DNA of 64,000 nt from Poindextera sp036272595 (GCA_036272595.1 DATAYM010000038.1:59143-123142), one strand, 5' to 3'. Positions 1 through 9,160 are shown, numbered from the stretch's first letter. A program made the numbers and translations. Notes: generated from the letters alone by a model not told the origin.

Positions 1-524
1 TTGGCGGCGTAGAGCGCCGTCTTGCGGGTGTGGTCGTCATAGGCAGGGTCACTGGCGGTCACCGCCAGCGAGCCCGCCGCCGGCAGGCTTTCGTAATAGC
101 CTTTCCAGCTCAGGCCCGCCGCCTCCAGCTGCTGGCCCAGATGGCGGGCGCTCACCGTATGATCGGCATAGCCCGGCGCCGCGGCTCCGGCGCAGGCCGG
201 ATCGGCCAGGCCGGCGTGGCAGAAGTAGCCGTCGTCGTCATGGATGCCGAAGGTATCGCCCCCGAGCAGCGCGACGTAGTTGGGTTCGCTCGGATGCACC
301 TCTCCGAAGAACTGGGTGGCGTTGCCGTATTTGGCGGCCAGGGCGGCGATGTTGGGGGCGGCGGCCGGGTCGAGCACCTGGGCGTAGTTCTTGTTCTCCT
401 CGAAGATGACGAGGATGTGGGCGTATCGAGGAATCGCCTCGTCGCGCGCCGTCCGCGGCCCCGCACCGGCCGAGCCGGCCAGCAGGGCCGCCGCGGCCAG
501 ACCGAACAACGCTTTATTCCACAT
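1..524 (-). CDS. Secreted phosphoesterase family protein, 3' end cut by window edge
   Basis: The reading frame opens at the ATG at 522-524, behind a GGAAAC ribosome-binding site, and stays open to base 1, so the C-terminus lies outside the window. Residues 1-22 form a signal peptide (charged start, then an Ala/Leu-rich stretch ending near AGSAGAG). The mature part starts with HILVIFEENKNYAQV, the metal-binding opening of the phosphoesterase family PF04185 (acid phosphatase / phospholipase C-like), followed by NIAALAAKYGNATQFFGE and a HPSEPNYVALLGG segment typical of the family. It is the last gene of an apparent operon with the beta-propeller and TonB receptor genes, which suggests periplasmic release of phosphate or a headgroup from an imported organophosphate. 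The substrate is inference; the family assignment is firm. Confidence 0.85.
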   Translation of the reverse strand, partial: MWNKALFGLAAAALLAGSAGAGPRTARDEAIPRYAHILVIFEENKNYAQVLDPAAAPNIAALAAKYGNATQFFGEVHPSEPNYVALLGGDTFGIHDDDGYFCHAGLADPACAGAAAPGYADHTVSARHLGQQLEAAGLSWKGYYESLPAAGSLAVTASDPAYDDHTRKTALYAA

Positions 525-574
525 AATCTTGTTTCCTAAGCCCTGGACTTCATAAGCCGTCGCGGCGGAGTGGC

Positions 575-1603
575 TCAACGGCCGGGCCCGACCACCAGGA
601 TGGTGAAGGTTCCGGGCTGGGCGATTGGGCGCCCGCCGGTGGGCGACGGCGCGTAGCTGGCGGTCGGCAAGTAGAGGTCGCCGCTACGGGGGTCGAGGGC
701 CCCCACCCGCGCGCCGCGCTGGGTTTTCAACGATTGGACGATGGCGACGCCGCCAGGCGCTCGGAGGTCCAGCACCTCAAGAAGGCCATCCTGGCCGCAT
801 GGGATGAAGGCCAGATGGCGTGCGGCGTCGTAGATCACCGCGTCGGGGCCAGCGCCGATCGCAAGTGTCGCCAGATCCTCGCCATCGGCGGCGCGGATGA
901 CCTTCGCCGTCTTGTTGGCGCAGGCGGCGATCAGAACACCGCGATCGGCCGCATAGGCCAGGCCGGTGGGGCCTTCGCAGCTTTTCAGAGCGTAGCGGCC
1001 GACGACGGCGCGGGCGCGGGTGTCCAGCACCGCGATCTGGTTCTGATCCTCTATGTTGACGAAGACCCGGCCGAGGCCGTCGGCGACGGCGAATTCCAGC
1101 GCCCCGCCGACCGGGATCGCCCCCACGGCCTTTCGGGTCTGGGGGTCGATCAAGGTGACGTCGCCGCTATGGCCGTTCATGACCATGGCCAGTCCGGTCG
1201 CCGGATCGAACAGCGCCGCGTCCGGCTTCTGACCGGCGGGGATGTCGGCCAGCAACTGCCCGTTCAGGGCGTCGACCAGGTGCGCGCTGTTGGAGCCGCT
1301 GTCGGTGACCAAGAGCGTGGCGCCGCTGTCGAGCGGCAGGCTCTCATGGGCCTTCTGCGCGTCGGCCAGATGGCCGACGACCTGCCGGGTGTCGACGTCC
1401 AGCGCCAGCACGCCGCCGGTGCGGCTGACATAGACCCTGCGATGGGCCGGATCGAAGCTGGCGTAGTCGAAGCCGCCGTCCGGGGCGGCGATCCGACCGA
1501 TGACGCCGTAGGTCGGCGGCGTCTGCGCCGGCGCCGCGCCGGCCGCCACGGCCGCGGCGGCGAAGGCCGCAACCCCGAACAGGCTGATATCCATTCGAGA
1601 CAT
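575..1603 (-). CDS. Periplasmic YVTN/YncE-type beta-propeller protein
   Basis: About 342 residues: an Ala-rich signal peptide (residues ~5-28, ending GAAPAQ) followed by repeated beta-propeller blades, for example VYVSRTGGVLALDVDT, VTLIDPQTRKAVGAIPVGG and IAVLDTRARAVVGRY. An in-frame GTG lies upstream at 1615, but the ATG at 1603 has a GGTGGAG site at the right distance, so 1603 is chosen. It starts 22 bp after the TonB receptor stop and ends 50 bp before the phosphoesterase start. Such propellers often sit beside TonB receptors as binding or scaffold partners. The ligand cannot be read from the sequence. Confidence 0.85.
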   Translation of the reverse strand: MSRMDISLFGVAAFAAAAVAAGAAPAQTPPTYGVIGRIAAPDGGFDYASFDPAHRRVYVSRTGGVLALDVDTRQVVGHLADAQKAHESLPLDSGATLLVTDSGSNSAHLVDALNGQLLADIPAGQKPDAALFDPATGLAMVMNGHSGDVTLIDPQTRKAVGAIPVGGALEFAVADGLGRVFVNIEDQNQIAVLDTRARAVVGRYALKSCEGPTGLAYAADRGVLIAACANKTAKVIRAADGEDLATLAIGAGPDAVIYDAARHLAFIPCGQDGLLEVLDLRAPGGVAIVQSLKTQRGARVGALDPRSGDLYLPTASYAPSPTGGRPIAQPGTFTILVVGPGR

Positions 1604-1625
1604 GACGCGCTCCACCCCAGGCTGA

Positions 1626-4340
1626 CTAGAAATGAAGCCGCACGCCGGCTTCGTAGGTGGCGTCGTAGAACTCGCGCTGGATGGGACGATCCGGGCTGCC
1701 TTCGTAATAGCGCAGCGGCGTGTTCAGCAGGTTCTTGACGTTGAAATACACCGTCCAGTTCGGGGTGAACTGATAGCTGGACGTGAAGTCCAGGGTCAGG
1801 CGGTCGTCCTGGAGCGTGTCGAGCGACTTGTCGCCGCCGAGGCCGAACAGGCTGTGGCTGACATACTCGGCCGCCAGCCGCGTCTGGAACCCATAGGCCT
1901 CGTAGAAGCCGGCGAGGTTGGCGGTCACCGCCGAGGTGCCGGGAAGCATCCCGTACTCCGCCTTGCCGGTAAGCGACTGGTCGGCGGTGTATTCCAGGAT
2001 GCGGGAGTCGACGAGGGTGGTGTTGGCGTCGATGCCCAGTCCGTCGAACGGCGCCGGCAGGTTGATGAACTTCTGGTGATAGGCCGCCTGGAACCCGCGC
2101 GCGTAGGCGGTGGGGATGTTGAGGAAGGTGGTGACATCGGCGGTCTCGCCGGGCGGCGCGAGCGGATCGGCCACGCCATGCTGGATGCGCGGCGCGATGT
2201 AGTTGGTGAACTCCTTGTCGAACAGGCCGAGCTGGATGATGCCGCCCTCTGGCAGATAATCCTCGAACGAAAGGTCGAAATTGTTGCCCAGCGTTGGCTT
2301 CAGCTCCGGATTGCCGCGGGTGATCTGAACCGGATCCTGGGTCTCGTCGACCGAGGTCGCGGTCGTATTCTGGTTGAAGCCGGGTCGGGCGATGCCGGTG
2401 GAGTAGGTCGCCCGCAGGACCATCCTCGGCGTGAAGTTGTACCGCAGCTGCACGGTGGGAAAGGCGTTGATGTAGTCCTCGTTGCGGTGAGCCAGCACCA
2501 GGGTCGACGGATCGCTGGGCGGCGGCACGAACCCGCCGTAGGTGGCGTCGGTCGCCTCGACCCTCACCCCGGCCAGCAAGCCCCAATTGCCGATCTCGGT
2601 CGTGAACTGGCCGTAGCCGGCATAGATGTCTTCGCGGGCGGTGAAGAAGCTGCCCTGGTTGAAGCCCGAGCTCGACGGATCGAGCACCGCGACGCCGCTG
2701 CCGATCAGGCCCCGGATTGCGTCGATGCTGATCTGCGGGCCGTTGGTGTAGTGGCCGTTGTAGTAGGTCAGCGCCGGCCCGGACAATCCGGCCAGCGACA
2801 GCGGGGGCACGTCGTAGGTCTCGTCGTACTCGCTGGCGGTCTTGTCGCGCAGGCGGGCCTCGACGCCGAACTTCAGGCGATCGCTGTCGTTGACGAGGTG
2901 GAGGCTGAGGGTCGCGTTGATGGCGGCGGAATATTCCTCGTCGACGTCGTTCTGCTGACTGTTGCTGAGGCTGCTCAGACTGTAGATGGAAGGATCGTTG
3001 AGGTTGATCCCGTTCGGAAACGAGAAGCTCGGATAGGTCGAATTCGACAAGTTGTCGTAGTCGATCGGCGTGTGGCTCGGCCCGTTGAACTTGGCGCCGA
3101 TATTGTGGTCCTGCACAAAGGTGGCCCGGCTGTAGGCGGCGTGATAGTCGAGCAGCAGATTGCCGAAATTGTCGCGGCCGCCGATGACGTAGATCTGGTT
3201 GGTGTGGGTCTCCCGCTCGTCCGTCGAGGTGATCATCGGCGTGGTGGTGGTGGCGTAGAGGTTCGGATTGGCCGGATCGGTCCCCAGCACCGGATCGTCC
3301 ATCTTCTTGAACAGCAGGAAGTTCTTGGCGACGGACTCGGTGTAGCCGGCGACATCGCCCCGCAGGTACCAGGCGTGATCCTCGTTCGGCTGGAAGTCGA
3401 ATTCGCCGCCGTAGCCGAAGCGCGTCCGGTGATAGTTGTATCGCCGCAGGTCGTACTCGGAGATGCCGGTGCTCGGCGCCACGCCATCGTCGAGATAGCT
3501 CTCCTCGATATCGTCGACCGCCCGCCGGTCCTCTTTTTCCGATGCCGACAGCACGAACGAGAACGGCGTCGGATTGGAGAAGAAGCCGACCCGCGGCGCG
3601 TTGTCCGCCGCCGGACCGTCGGGGGTGATCAGCCCGTGATCGCCGACACCGAACCTGGCGCCGACGGCGATGTCGCCTTCGAAGGGTCCGCTGTGATTGT
3701 GCAGCGGCTCGTAGCCGCCGCCGAGGGTGGCGTCCACGAAGGGGGCGACGATGTTCGCGGCCGTGCGCGGCGACAGCTCGATGGAGCCGCCCAGCCCCTC
3801 GGCCTCATGGTCAGGCAGGCCGGTGAAGGTGACGATGATGCCGTCAATCGCGCCGGTCGGAATGGTGTCGAACTCCACGGCGCGGCCGCCGCCGCCCGAC
3901 TCCGTCCCGCCGGGGTTGGTGTTCAGCAGCGGCACCCCGCCATAGGTGGCGCCGTCGAGGTTGGCGTCGATGCCGCGGATCTGCACGAAGCGGCCTTCGC
4001 CCGTGTCGCTCGAAAGCGACAGGCCGGGCATGCGGCCCAGCGCTTCGGCGGCGTTGAAGTCCGGGTACTTGGCGATCGTCTCGGCCGATTGCACCTCGAT
4101 GATGTTCGGAGCCCGCATCTGCACCGCGCGCGCCTTGACCTCGTGGCGCGGGGCGGTGACCACCACGTCGGGCGGGGTGGGACCGGCCGGCGCCGCCGGC
4201 GCGTCGTCCGCCCATGTGGGGGCGCTCATGCCGAACAGGCTTGCCGTCGAAAGCAGCGTTACGAGCAGCGTGGAGTGCGGAACGGAACGCGCCAGGCGCG
4301 CGCCAAGACTCCATAGCCCGTGGGCTTGTTGATCTGACAT
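1626..4340 (-). CDS. TonB-dependent outer-membrane receptor
   Basis: 904 residues. A signal peptide (to about residue 44, ending TWADDA) is followed by a short Pro/Ala linker with a possible TonB box (PDVVVTAPR). The plug follows (about 70-190; AEALGRMPGLSLSSDTGEG, VQIRGIDANLDGATYGGVPL), then a long beta-barrel ending in the aromatic VRLHF expected for BAM insertion. The ATG at 4340 has an AGGGGAC site. It is the first gene of an operon with a beta-propeller protein and a secreted phosphoesterase, and is divergent from a two-component system. The cargo is unknown; the phosphoesterase partner makes a phosphorylated organic compound a reasonable guess. Confidence 0.93.
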   Translation of the reverse strand: MSDQQAHGLWSLGARLARSVPHSTLLVTLLSTASLFGMSAPTWADDAPAAPAGPTPPDVVVTAPRHEVKARAVQMRAPNIIEVQSAETIAKYPDFNAAEALGRMPGLSLSSDTGEGRFVQIRGIDANLDGATYGGVPLLNTNPGGTESGGGGRAVEFDTIPTGAIDGIIVTFTGLPDHEAEGLGGSIELSPRTAANIVAPFVDATLGGGYEPLHNHSGPFEGDIAVGARFGVGDHGLITPDGPAADNAPRVGFFSNPTPFSFVLSASEKEDRRAVDDIEESYLDDGVAPSTGISEYDLRRYNYHRTRFGYGGEFDFQPNEDHAWYLRGDVAGYTESVAKNFLLFKKMDDPVLGTDPANPNLYATTTTPMITSTDERETHTNQIYVIGGRDNFGNLLLDYHAAYSRATFVQDHNIGAKFNGPSHTPIDYDNLSNSTYPSFSFPNGINLNDPSIYSLSSLSNSQQNDVDEEYSAAINATLSLHLVNDSDRLKFGVEARLRDKTASEYDETYDVPPLSLAGLSGPALTYYNGHYTNGPQISIDAIRGLIGSGVAVLDPSSSGFNQGSFFTAREDIYAGYGQFTTEIGNWGLLAGVRVEATDATYGGFVPPPSDPSTLVLAHRNEDYINAFPTVQLRYNFTPRMVLRATYSTGIARPGFNQNTTATSVDETQDPVQITRGNPELKPTLGNNFDLSFEDYLPEGGIIQLGLFDKEFTNYIAPRIQHGVADPLAPPGETADVTTFLNIPTAYARGFQAAYHQKFINLPAPFDGLGIDANTTLVDSRILEYTADQSLTGKAEYGMLPGTSAVTANLAGFYEAYGFQTRLAAEYVSHSLFGLGGDKSLDTLQDDRLTLDFTSSYQFTPNWTVYFNVKNLLNTPLRYYEGSPDRPIQREFYDATYEAGVRLHF

Positions 4341-4656
4341 GACAGTCCCCTGTTGCCGGCCGAGCCTTTGCGCCGCGTTCGACGCGGCTTCGGATGGCGG
4401 CCTTGCGACGACGTTTGATCGTCAGCCTGACCCCTCGCTCAAGCAAAGGTTTCGAGAACGAAAAACTGCAGATTTATGTCAGTCGCCCCAGGTATTTAAA
4501 TTCGTTGGAGAAAACTCCCAGCCCGCGATCTGCCGAAACGTGATCGGCGTACGTTGAGATTTCTCAATATTCAGAATACTTCTGAACTGGAGTTGTTGGT
4601 GTATGATGCGGCGGCCAACACATAGTCTTTGAGCGGATGAAATTATCGGGTTGGCC
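4341..4656. other. Divergent regulatory region between TonB operon and two-component system
   Basis: 316 bp without a gene, clearly more AT-rich than the flanks from about 4440 on. It must hold the promoters of both the TonB-receptor operon (leftward) and the response regulator (rightward). The main visible site is the 17-bp inverted repeat listed separately. No PhoB box or riboswitch could be recognised by eye. Confidence 0.6.
4570..4586. promoter_or_regulatory. Perfect 7-3-7 inverted repeat, candidate operator
   Basis: TTCAGAATACTTCTGAA: arms TTCAGAA and TTCTGAA are exact reverse complements around TAC. It lies 70 bp upstream of the response-regulator start and in the only divergent region available to the TonB operon. 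A site for the adjacent OmpR-family regulator, or for a dimeric repressor, is the simplest reading; the identity of the binder is inference. Confidence 0.5.
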
Positions 4657-5334
4657 ATGCGGGTTCTCGTTGTCGAAGACGACCTCAAGACCGGCGCCTA
4701 TGTGCGCGAGGGCCTGGGCGACGCCGACTGCAGCGTGGATCTGGTCCTTGACGGCGAGACCGGGCTGGTGCGGGCGCGTCGGTACCCGTTCGACGTCCTG
4801 ATCGTCGACCGCATGCTGCCCAAACTCGACGGCCTCGCCCTCGTCCATGCCCTGCGGGCGGAGGAGGTGCGTACGCCGGTGTTGTTCCTCACGGCCATGG
4901 GGGCGATCGCCGACCGCGTGGCGGGACTGGAAGGCGGCGGCGACGACTACCTGGTCAAACCCTTCTCGATGGAAGAGCTGAAGGCCCGTGTCGGCGCCCT
5001 GGCGCGCCGGCCGGCGATGCAGGCGCGGGACTCCACCACCCTGTGGGTCGGCGACCTGCGGCTCGATCGGCTGGAGCGCGCCGCGCGGCTCGGCGCCCGG
5101 GACATCGACCTCTTGCCGCTCCAGTTCAAGCTGCTCGAGTTCCTGATGCTGAACGAAGGGCGGGTCGTCACCCGCACCATGCTGCTGGAGCGCGTCTGGG
5201 GCTTCAGCTTCGATCCGAGGACCAACATCGTCGAGACCCATATCAGCCATCTTCGGGCGAAGATCGACACGCCTGGCAGCGCATCCCTCATCACCACCGT
5301 GCGCGGCACCGGATACAGGCTTCGTGCGCCTTAG
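4657..5334 (+). CDS. OmpR/PhoB-family response regulator
   Basis: 225 residues from the ATG at 4657; a TTG at 4651 is also in frame, but MRVLVVEDD is the usual opening. The receiver domain (1-~115) has the acidic pair E7/D8, phospho-acceptor D51 in VLIVDRMLP, T in FLTAMG and K in YLVKPFS. The winged-helix DNA-binding domain (~130-225) has LLPLQFKLLEFLMLNEGRVV and the recognition region NIVETHISHLRAKID, ending RGTGYRL. By eye it is closest to CopR/CusR/QseB-like regulators. It overlaps the downstream kinase gene by 11 bp, so the two are co-translated. It is divergent from the TonB operon, its likely target. Confidence 0.92.
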   Translation: MRVLVVEDDLKTGAYVREGLGDADCSVDLVLDGETGLVRARRYPFDVLIVDRMLPKLDGLALVHALRAEEVRTPVLFLTAMGAIADRVAGLEGGGDDYLVKPFSMEELKARVGALARRPAMQARDSTTLWVGDLRLDRLERAARLGARDIDLLPLQFKLLEFLMLNEGRVVTRTMLLERVWGFSFDPRTNIVETHISHLRAKIDTPGSASLITTVRGTGYRLRAP

Positions 5335-6700
5335 CCGGTTGCTGGCCTCAACGGGGGTGCGTCTCGCCTTCGTCCAGGCCCTCCTGCTGATCACCGTGTT
5401 CGCCGTCGCCGGGTCGCTGACCAAGGTCTCGGTCAAGCTGGTCTATCGCCAGGAGCTCCACACACGAATCCTCGGCGAAGTCTCGGCGTTGAGCGCGATC
5501 TCGCGCACCAAGGGCCTCGACGCCGTGGCCAGGGTGGTCGACCAGGACGCGCGTCATCCGGGCGGCCTGGAATACCGGTTGACCGACGCAGCCGGCAGGG
5601 CGGTGGCGGGCGACCTGCCCGCGACCGGCGCCGCGCCAGGCTGGACCTACCTGGACTGGGACGACGAGGTGGTCCCCGGCCGCCCGTTCGAGGACCTGAT
5701 CGTCTACACCCAGCCCCTGCCCGACGGCTCGACCCTGACCGTCGGTCAGGGACTGGCCGAGGAGTCTGCGCTGCGTCACGCGCTTAAGCGGACCTTGTTC
5801 TGGTGCGGCGCAGCCGGCGCGGGCCTTGGCCTTATCCTCTCCTATCTCTTCGCGCGCGGCGCCCTGCGGCGCATCGACGGGGTTGTCGTCGCCGCGCGGG
5901 CGGTTTCGGCCGGGCAGATGCAGGTGAGAGCGCCGCGAAGGACGCCGCTACTGCCCGACGACATCGACGAACTTGGCGCGACCTTCAATGTGATGCTGGA
6001 CGAGATCGCCACCCTGGTCAGCCGCGTTCGCTGGGTCTCGACCGACATCGCCCACGATCTGCGCACGCCCCTCACTCACGTGCGGCAAAAGCTCGAGCGG
6101 ATAAAAAGGGACGCTGACGGTCAGGCGCTGGCCACCGCCAACGAGATCGAGACGGATGTCGACGAACTGTTGCGGACCTTCGATGCGATGCTGCGCCTGG
6201 CCGAGATCGAGAACGAGACCGGCGGCCCGCGCAGCGAAAAGGTCGACCTGGCCGAAGTCGCCGGCCAGATCGCCGACGCCTACCGCCCGGACATAGAGGC
6301 CGGCGGACGGAGGCTTGACCTCGATCTCCAGCATGTCGAGGTCGACGGCGAGGTCGACCTGCTCACCCAGGCGATCGCCAACCTGCTCGACAACGCCATG
6401 CGCCATACGCCTGTCGGCGCCCGCATCCGGCTGCGGACCGGCATGCTCGCCGACCATCCGTCGATCGGCATCGCCGATGACGGGCCGGGCATTCCCGAAG
6501 ACCAGCGCGAGGCGGTGCTGCAGCGATTCTACAGACTGGAGACCAGCCGCACGACGCCCGGCTCGGGCCTCGGCCTTGCCATTGTCGCGGCGATCGCCCG
6601 GCGCCATGGCGCGACGCTGCGGCTCGCTTACGCCGGTCCCGGACTGGATGCGGCGTTGCTGTTCCGCTCGCAGACCGCCTTGGCCGATCGCCAGCCCTAA
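5324..6700 (+). CDS. Membrane sensor histidine kinase
   Basis: 458 residues from a GTG at 5324, overlapping the regulator stop. TM1 is about residues 13-35 (LAFVQALLLITVFAVAGSL), followed by a periplasmic sensor of about 115 residues, then TM2 about 158-176. Next come a HAMP region, the HisKA H-box STDIAHDLRTPLTH (phospho-His), N-box NLLDNAMRHTP, G1 DDGPGIP and G2 GSGLGLAIV. Every catalytic motif is intact. It pairs with the response regulator immediately upstream. The short periplasmic domain has no recognisable ligand fold. The gene ends within 3 bp of the convergent hydrolase stop. Confidence 0.92.
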   Translation: MRLSRLLASTGVRLAFVQALLLITVFAVAGSLTKVSVKLVYRQELHTRILGEVSALSAISRTKGLDAVARVVDQDARHPGGLEYRLTDAAGRAVAGDLPATGAAPGWTYLDWDDEVVPGRPFEDLIVYTQPLPDGSTLTVGQGLAEESALRHALKRTLFWCGAAGAGLGLILSYLFARGALRRIDGVVVAARAVSAGQMQVRAPRRTPLLPDDIDELGATFNVMLDEIATLVSRVRWVSTDIAHDLRTPLTHVRQKLERIKRDADGQALATANEIETDVDELLRTFDAMLRLAEIENETGGPRSEKVDLAEVAGQIADAYRPDIEAGGRRLDLDLQHVEVDGEVDLLTQAIANLLDNAMRHTPVGARIRLRTGMLADHPSIGIADDGPGIPEDQREAVLQRFYRLETSRTTPGSGLGLAIVAAIARRHGATLRLAYAGPGLDAALLFRSQTALADRQP

Positions 6701-7653
6701 GCCGGCGCCTTCGCCCGCGCGATCGCCGCGAGGATGCCGGCGACGACCTCGCCCTGCACCGGGATGGGCGTCTCGTGGCCCATGCCCGAGATCATCCTGA
6801 ACTCCGCGCCGGGGATGTTGGCGGCGGTGTCGCACCCGCCTTCGGCGGGGACCAGCGGATCGGCGTCGCCATGAATCACCACGGTGGGCGCGGTGATGGT
6901 CTTCAGCTTCGGCCGCCGGTCGGGCGAGGCCATGATGGCGGCGTACTGGCGCTGAAAGCCCACCGGATAGTAGCTGCGCTCGAAGTCGGTCAGCGCCTGC
7001 TCGCGCACCGCCGCCGCGTCGACCGGGTAGGCGGAAGCCATCACCTTGGCGCCCTCGACGGCGTTGGCGAGATAGCCTTCGAGGTCCGCGGTCGGATCGG
7101 GCGCCGGGGCGTTCAGCCTTGCCATCGCTTCCGGCGTCGCCCGCGGCAGGTCCGGATTGCCGGTGGTCGACATGATCGAGGTCAGGGACAGGGTCCGCTG
7201 CGGATAGTCGGCGGCGACCAGCTGGGCGATCATGCCGCCCATGGAGGCGCCGACAATGTGGGCGCGCTCGATGCACAGAGCCTGCAACAGGCCGGCGGCG
7301 TCGGCCGCCATCTCGTCGAGCGTATAGGCGACCGGCGGCTTGCGGCCCTCGCCCACCGCCTTGACGACGGCGCCGATGTCCGGCGCGCCGGCGGCATCCA
7401 GCTTCTCCGAAAGCCCGACGTCGCGGTTGTCGAACAGGATCACGCGATAGCCGGCGTCGACCAGCCGGCCGTAGAGATCCTTTGACCAGCGGGTCATCTG
7501 TGCGCCAAGGCCCATGATCAGGAGGATCGGCTCGGCAATGGCTTTCCGTACCCCAAGGCCGCTCGAGCGCCGCAAAGCCGCTTGAGGCTGGGCGCGAAAT
7601 ATGTGATCGCCGTTCAGTTGACATGATCCCCGCGTAAAGAAGATCGCACCCAT
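6697..7653 (-). CDS. Alpha/beta hydrolase; N-terminus uncertain
   Basis: The core is a clear alpha/beta hydrolase. ILLIMGLGAQMTRW (oxyanion region) comes first, then VILFDNRDVGLSE, the nucleophile elbow VGASMGGMIAQ (Ser), and the acid D in VVIHGDADPLVP. A catalytic His sits in GMGHETP. The family usually has about 25-30 residues before the first motif, including a strand and a recognisable YETFG-like segment. Here the region before ILLIMGLG (RRSSGLGVRKAIAEP) does not look like that, and a different frame is equally open, so the 5' end may carry a frameshift. The ATG at 7653 is the most usable start but overlaps the divergent monooxygenase start. The substrate is unknown; the neighbour suggests ester or lactone hydrolysis after a Baeyer-Villiger step. 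Confidence 0.75.
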   Translation of the reverse strand: MGAIFFTRGSCQLNGDHIFRAQPQAALRRSSGLGVRKAIAEPILLIMGLGAQMTRWSKDLYGRLVDAGYRVILFDNRDVGLSEKLDAAGAPDIGAVVKAVGEGRKPPVAYTLDEMAADAAGLLQALCIERAHIVGASMGGMIAQLVAADYPQRTLSLTSIMSTTGNPDLPRATPEAMARLNAPAPDPTADLEGYLANAVEGAKVMASAYPVDAAAVREQALTDFERSYYPVGFQRQYAAIMASPDRRPKLKTITAPTVVIHGDADPLVPAEGGCDTAANIPGAEFRMISGMGHETPIPVQGEVVAGILAAIARAKAPA

Positions 7654-9160
7654 GACCGACGCCGCGACCCTCACCCGCCCGACCCAGGCCGCCGAGACCC
7701 GGGCCGAGCATTTCGACGTGCTCATCGTCGGCGCCGGCATTTCCGGCATCGGCGGCGCCTATCACATGCGGACCCAGTGCCCCGACAAAAGCTTCGTGGT
7801 GCTCGAGACCAAGCCCAGCTTCGGCGGCACCTGGCACACCCACCGCTATCCCGGCGTCCGCTCCGACTCGGACCTCTTCACCTTCGGCTACCGCTTCAAG
7901 GCCTGGGTCGGCGCGCCGATCGCCAGCGGCGACGAGATCCTGAAATACATGGGCGAGGTGATCGACGAGAACGATCTCGGCCGTCACATCCGCTACGGCC
8001 ACACCATCACCAACGCCTCCTGGTCGAGCGAGGACAACCTCTGGACCGTCGAGGCGGTGCGCAAAGACACCGGCGAAGAGGTCCGCTTCACCACCGGCTT
8101 CCTCTGGATGGCGCAGGGCTATTTCCGCCAGTCGGAAGGCTATACGCCGGAGTGGGAGGGCATGGCCGACTTCAAGGGCCGGATCGTGCATCCCCAGACC
8201 TGGCCGCAGGACCTCGACTACAAGGGCAAGAGGGTGATCATCATCGGCTCGGGCGCCACGGCGGCGACCCTCGCCCCCTCGATCGCCGCCGACGTCGAGC
8301 ACGTCACCATGCTGCAGCGCTCGCCGACCTATTTCGTGCCCGGCCGCAACGTCAACGAACTGGCCGAGACCCTGCGGGCCTTGAAGATCGACGAGAACTG
8401 GATCCACGAGATCGTCCGCCGCCAGGTGCTGGCCAATGGCGGCGCCTTCACCCAGCGGACCTTCGAGCAGCCCGAGGAGGTGCGCAAGGAACTGCTCGGC
8501 CTGGTCGCGACCTACCTGCCACAGGACCAGGTCGACAAGCATTTCACCCCCAGCTACCGCCCCTGGCGCCAGCGCATCGCCTTCATGCCCAACGGCGACC
8601 TGTTCGAGGGGATGAAGACCGGCAAGGTCTCGGTGGTCACCGACGAGATCGACCGCTTCACCGAAAAGGGCATCCGGGTGAAGTCCGGCGAGGAGATCGA
8701 GGCCGACATCATCGTCACGGCCACCGGCTTCAACCTGAACGTGCTCGGCGACATCGATTTCGTCATCGACGGCAAGCCGCTGGATTTCGCTGAGACCGTC
8801 ACCTACCGCGGCATGATGTTCACCGGCGTGCCGAACCTCGTCTGGGTGTTCGGCTATTTCCGCGCCAGCTGGACCCTGCGCTCGGAGCTGATCGCCGACT
8901 TCGTCTGCCGGCTGCTCAACCACATGGAAGCCCGCCAGGCCCATCGCGTCACCGTCGCCCTGCGCCCCGAGGAAAAGGACATGGAGCTCGGCAGCTGGAT
9001 CGACCCGGAGAACTTCAACCCCGGCTACCTGATGCGCGGCATGCACCTGCTGCCCAAGCGCGGCGCCACCCGCGAATGGCAGCACACCCAGGACTATTGG
9101 ACCGAGAAGGACGAATTCCCGGCCATCGACCTGGACGACGAGGTGTTCGTCTACGGGTAA
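7652..9160 (+). CDS. Baeyer-Villiger-type flavin monooxygenase
   Basis: 502 residues. The N-terminal FAD Rossmann motif is VLIVGAGISGIGG (24-35). The NADPH Rossmann motif is RVIIIGSGATAAT (194-206). Between them lies the Baeyer-Villiger fingerprint FxGxxxHxxxWP as FKGRIVHPQTWP (174-185). FGGTWHTHRYPGVRSDSD (57-74) is the typical flavin-domain segment. These enzymes insert oxygen next to a ketone using NADPH and O2 to give an ester or lactone. The divergent alpha/beta hydrolase could open that product, a common catabolic pairing. The start ATG is at 7652. The substrate cannot be predicted. Confidence 0.93.
   Translation: MTDAATLTRPTQAAETRAEHFDVLIVGAGISGIGGAYHMRTQCPDKSFVVLETKPSFGGTWHTHRYPGVRSDSDLFTFGYRFKAWVGAPIASGDEILKYMGEVIDENDLGRHIRYGHTITNASWSSEDNLWTVEAVRKDTGEEVRFTTGFLWMAQGYFRQSEGYTPEWEGMADFKGRIVHPQTWPQDLDYKGKRVIIIGSGATAATLAPSIAADVEHVTMLQRSPTYFVPGRNVNELAETLRALKIDENWIHEIVRRQVLANGGAFTQRTFEQPEEVRKELLGLVATYLPQDQVDKHFTPSYRPWRQRIAFMPNGDLFEGMKTGKVSVVTDEIDRFTEKGIRVKSGEEIEADIIVTATGFNLNVLGDIDFVIDGKPLDFAETVTYRGMMFTGVPNLVWVFGYFRASWTLRSELIADFVCRLLNHMEARQAHRVTVALRPEEKDMELGSWIDPENFNPGYLMRGMHLLPKRGATREWQHTQDYWTEKDEFPAIDLDDEVFVYG

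Noticed and set aside
1632..4316. ~890-codon plus-strand frame opposite the TonB receptor
   Set aside because: Antisense shadow of the receptor gene; composition is Arg/Gly/Val-rich without motifs.
4440..4656. PhoB box for phosphate control of the TonB operon
   Set aside because: No CTGTCAT-type direct repeat of the right spacing could be found by eye.
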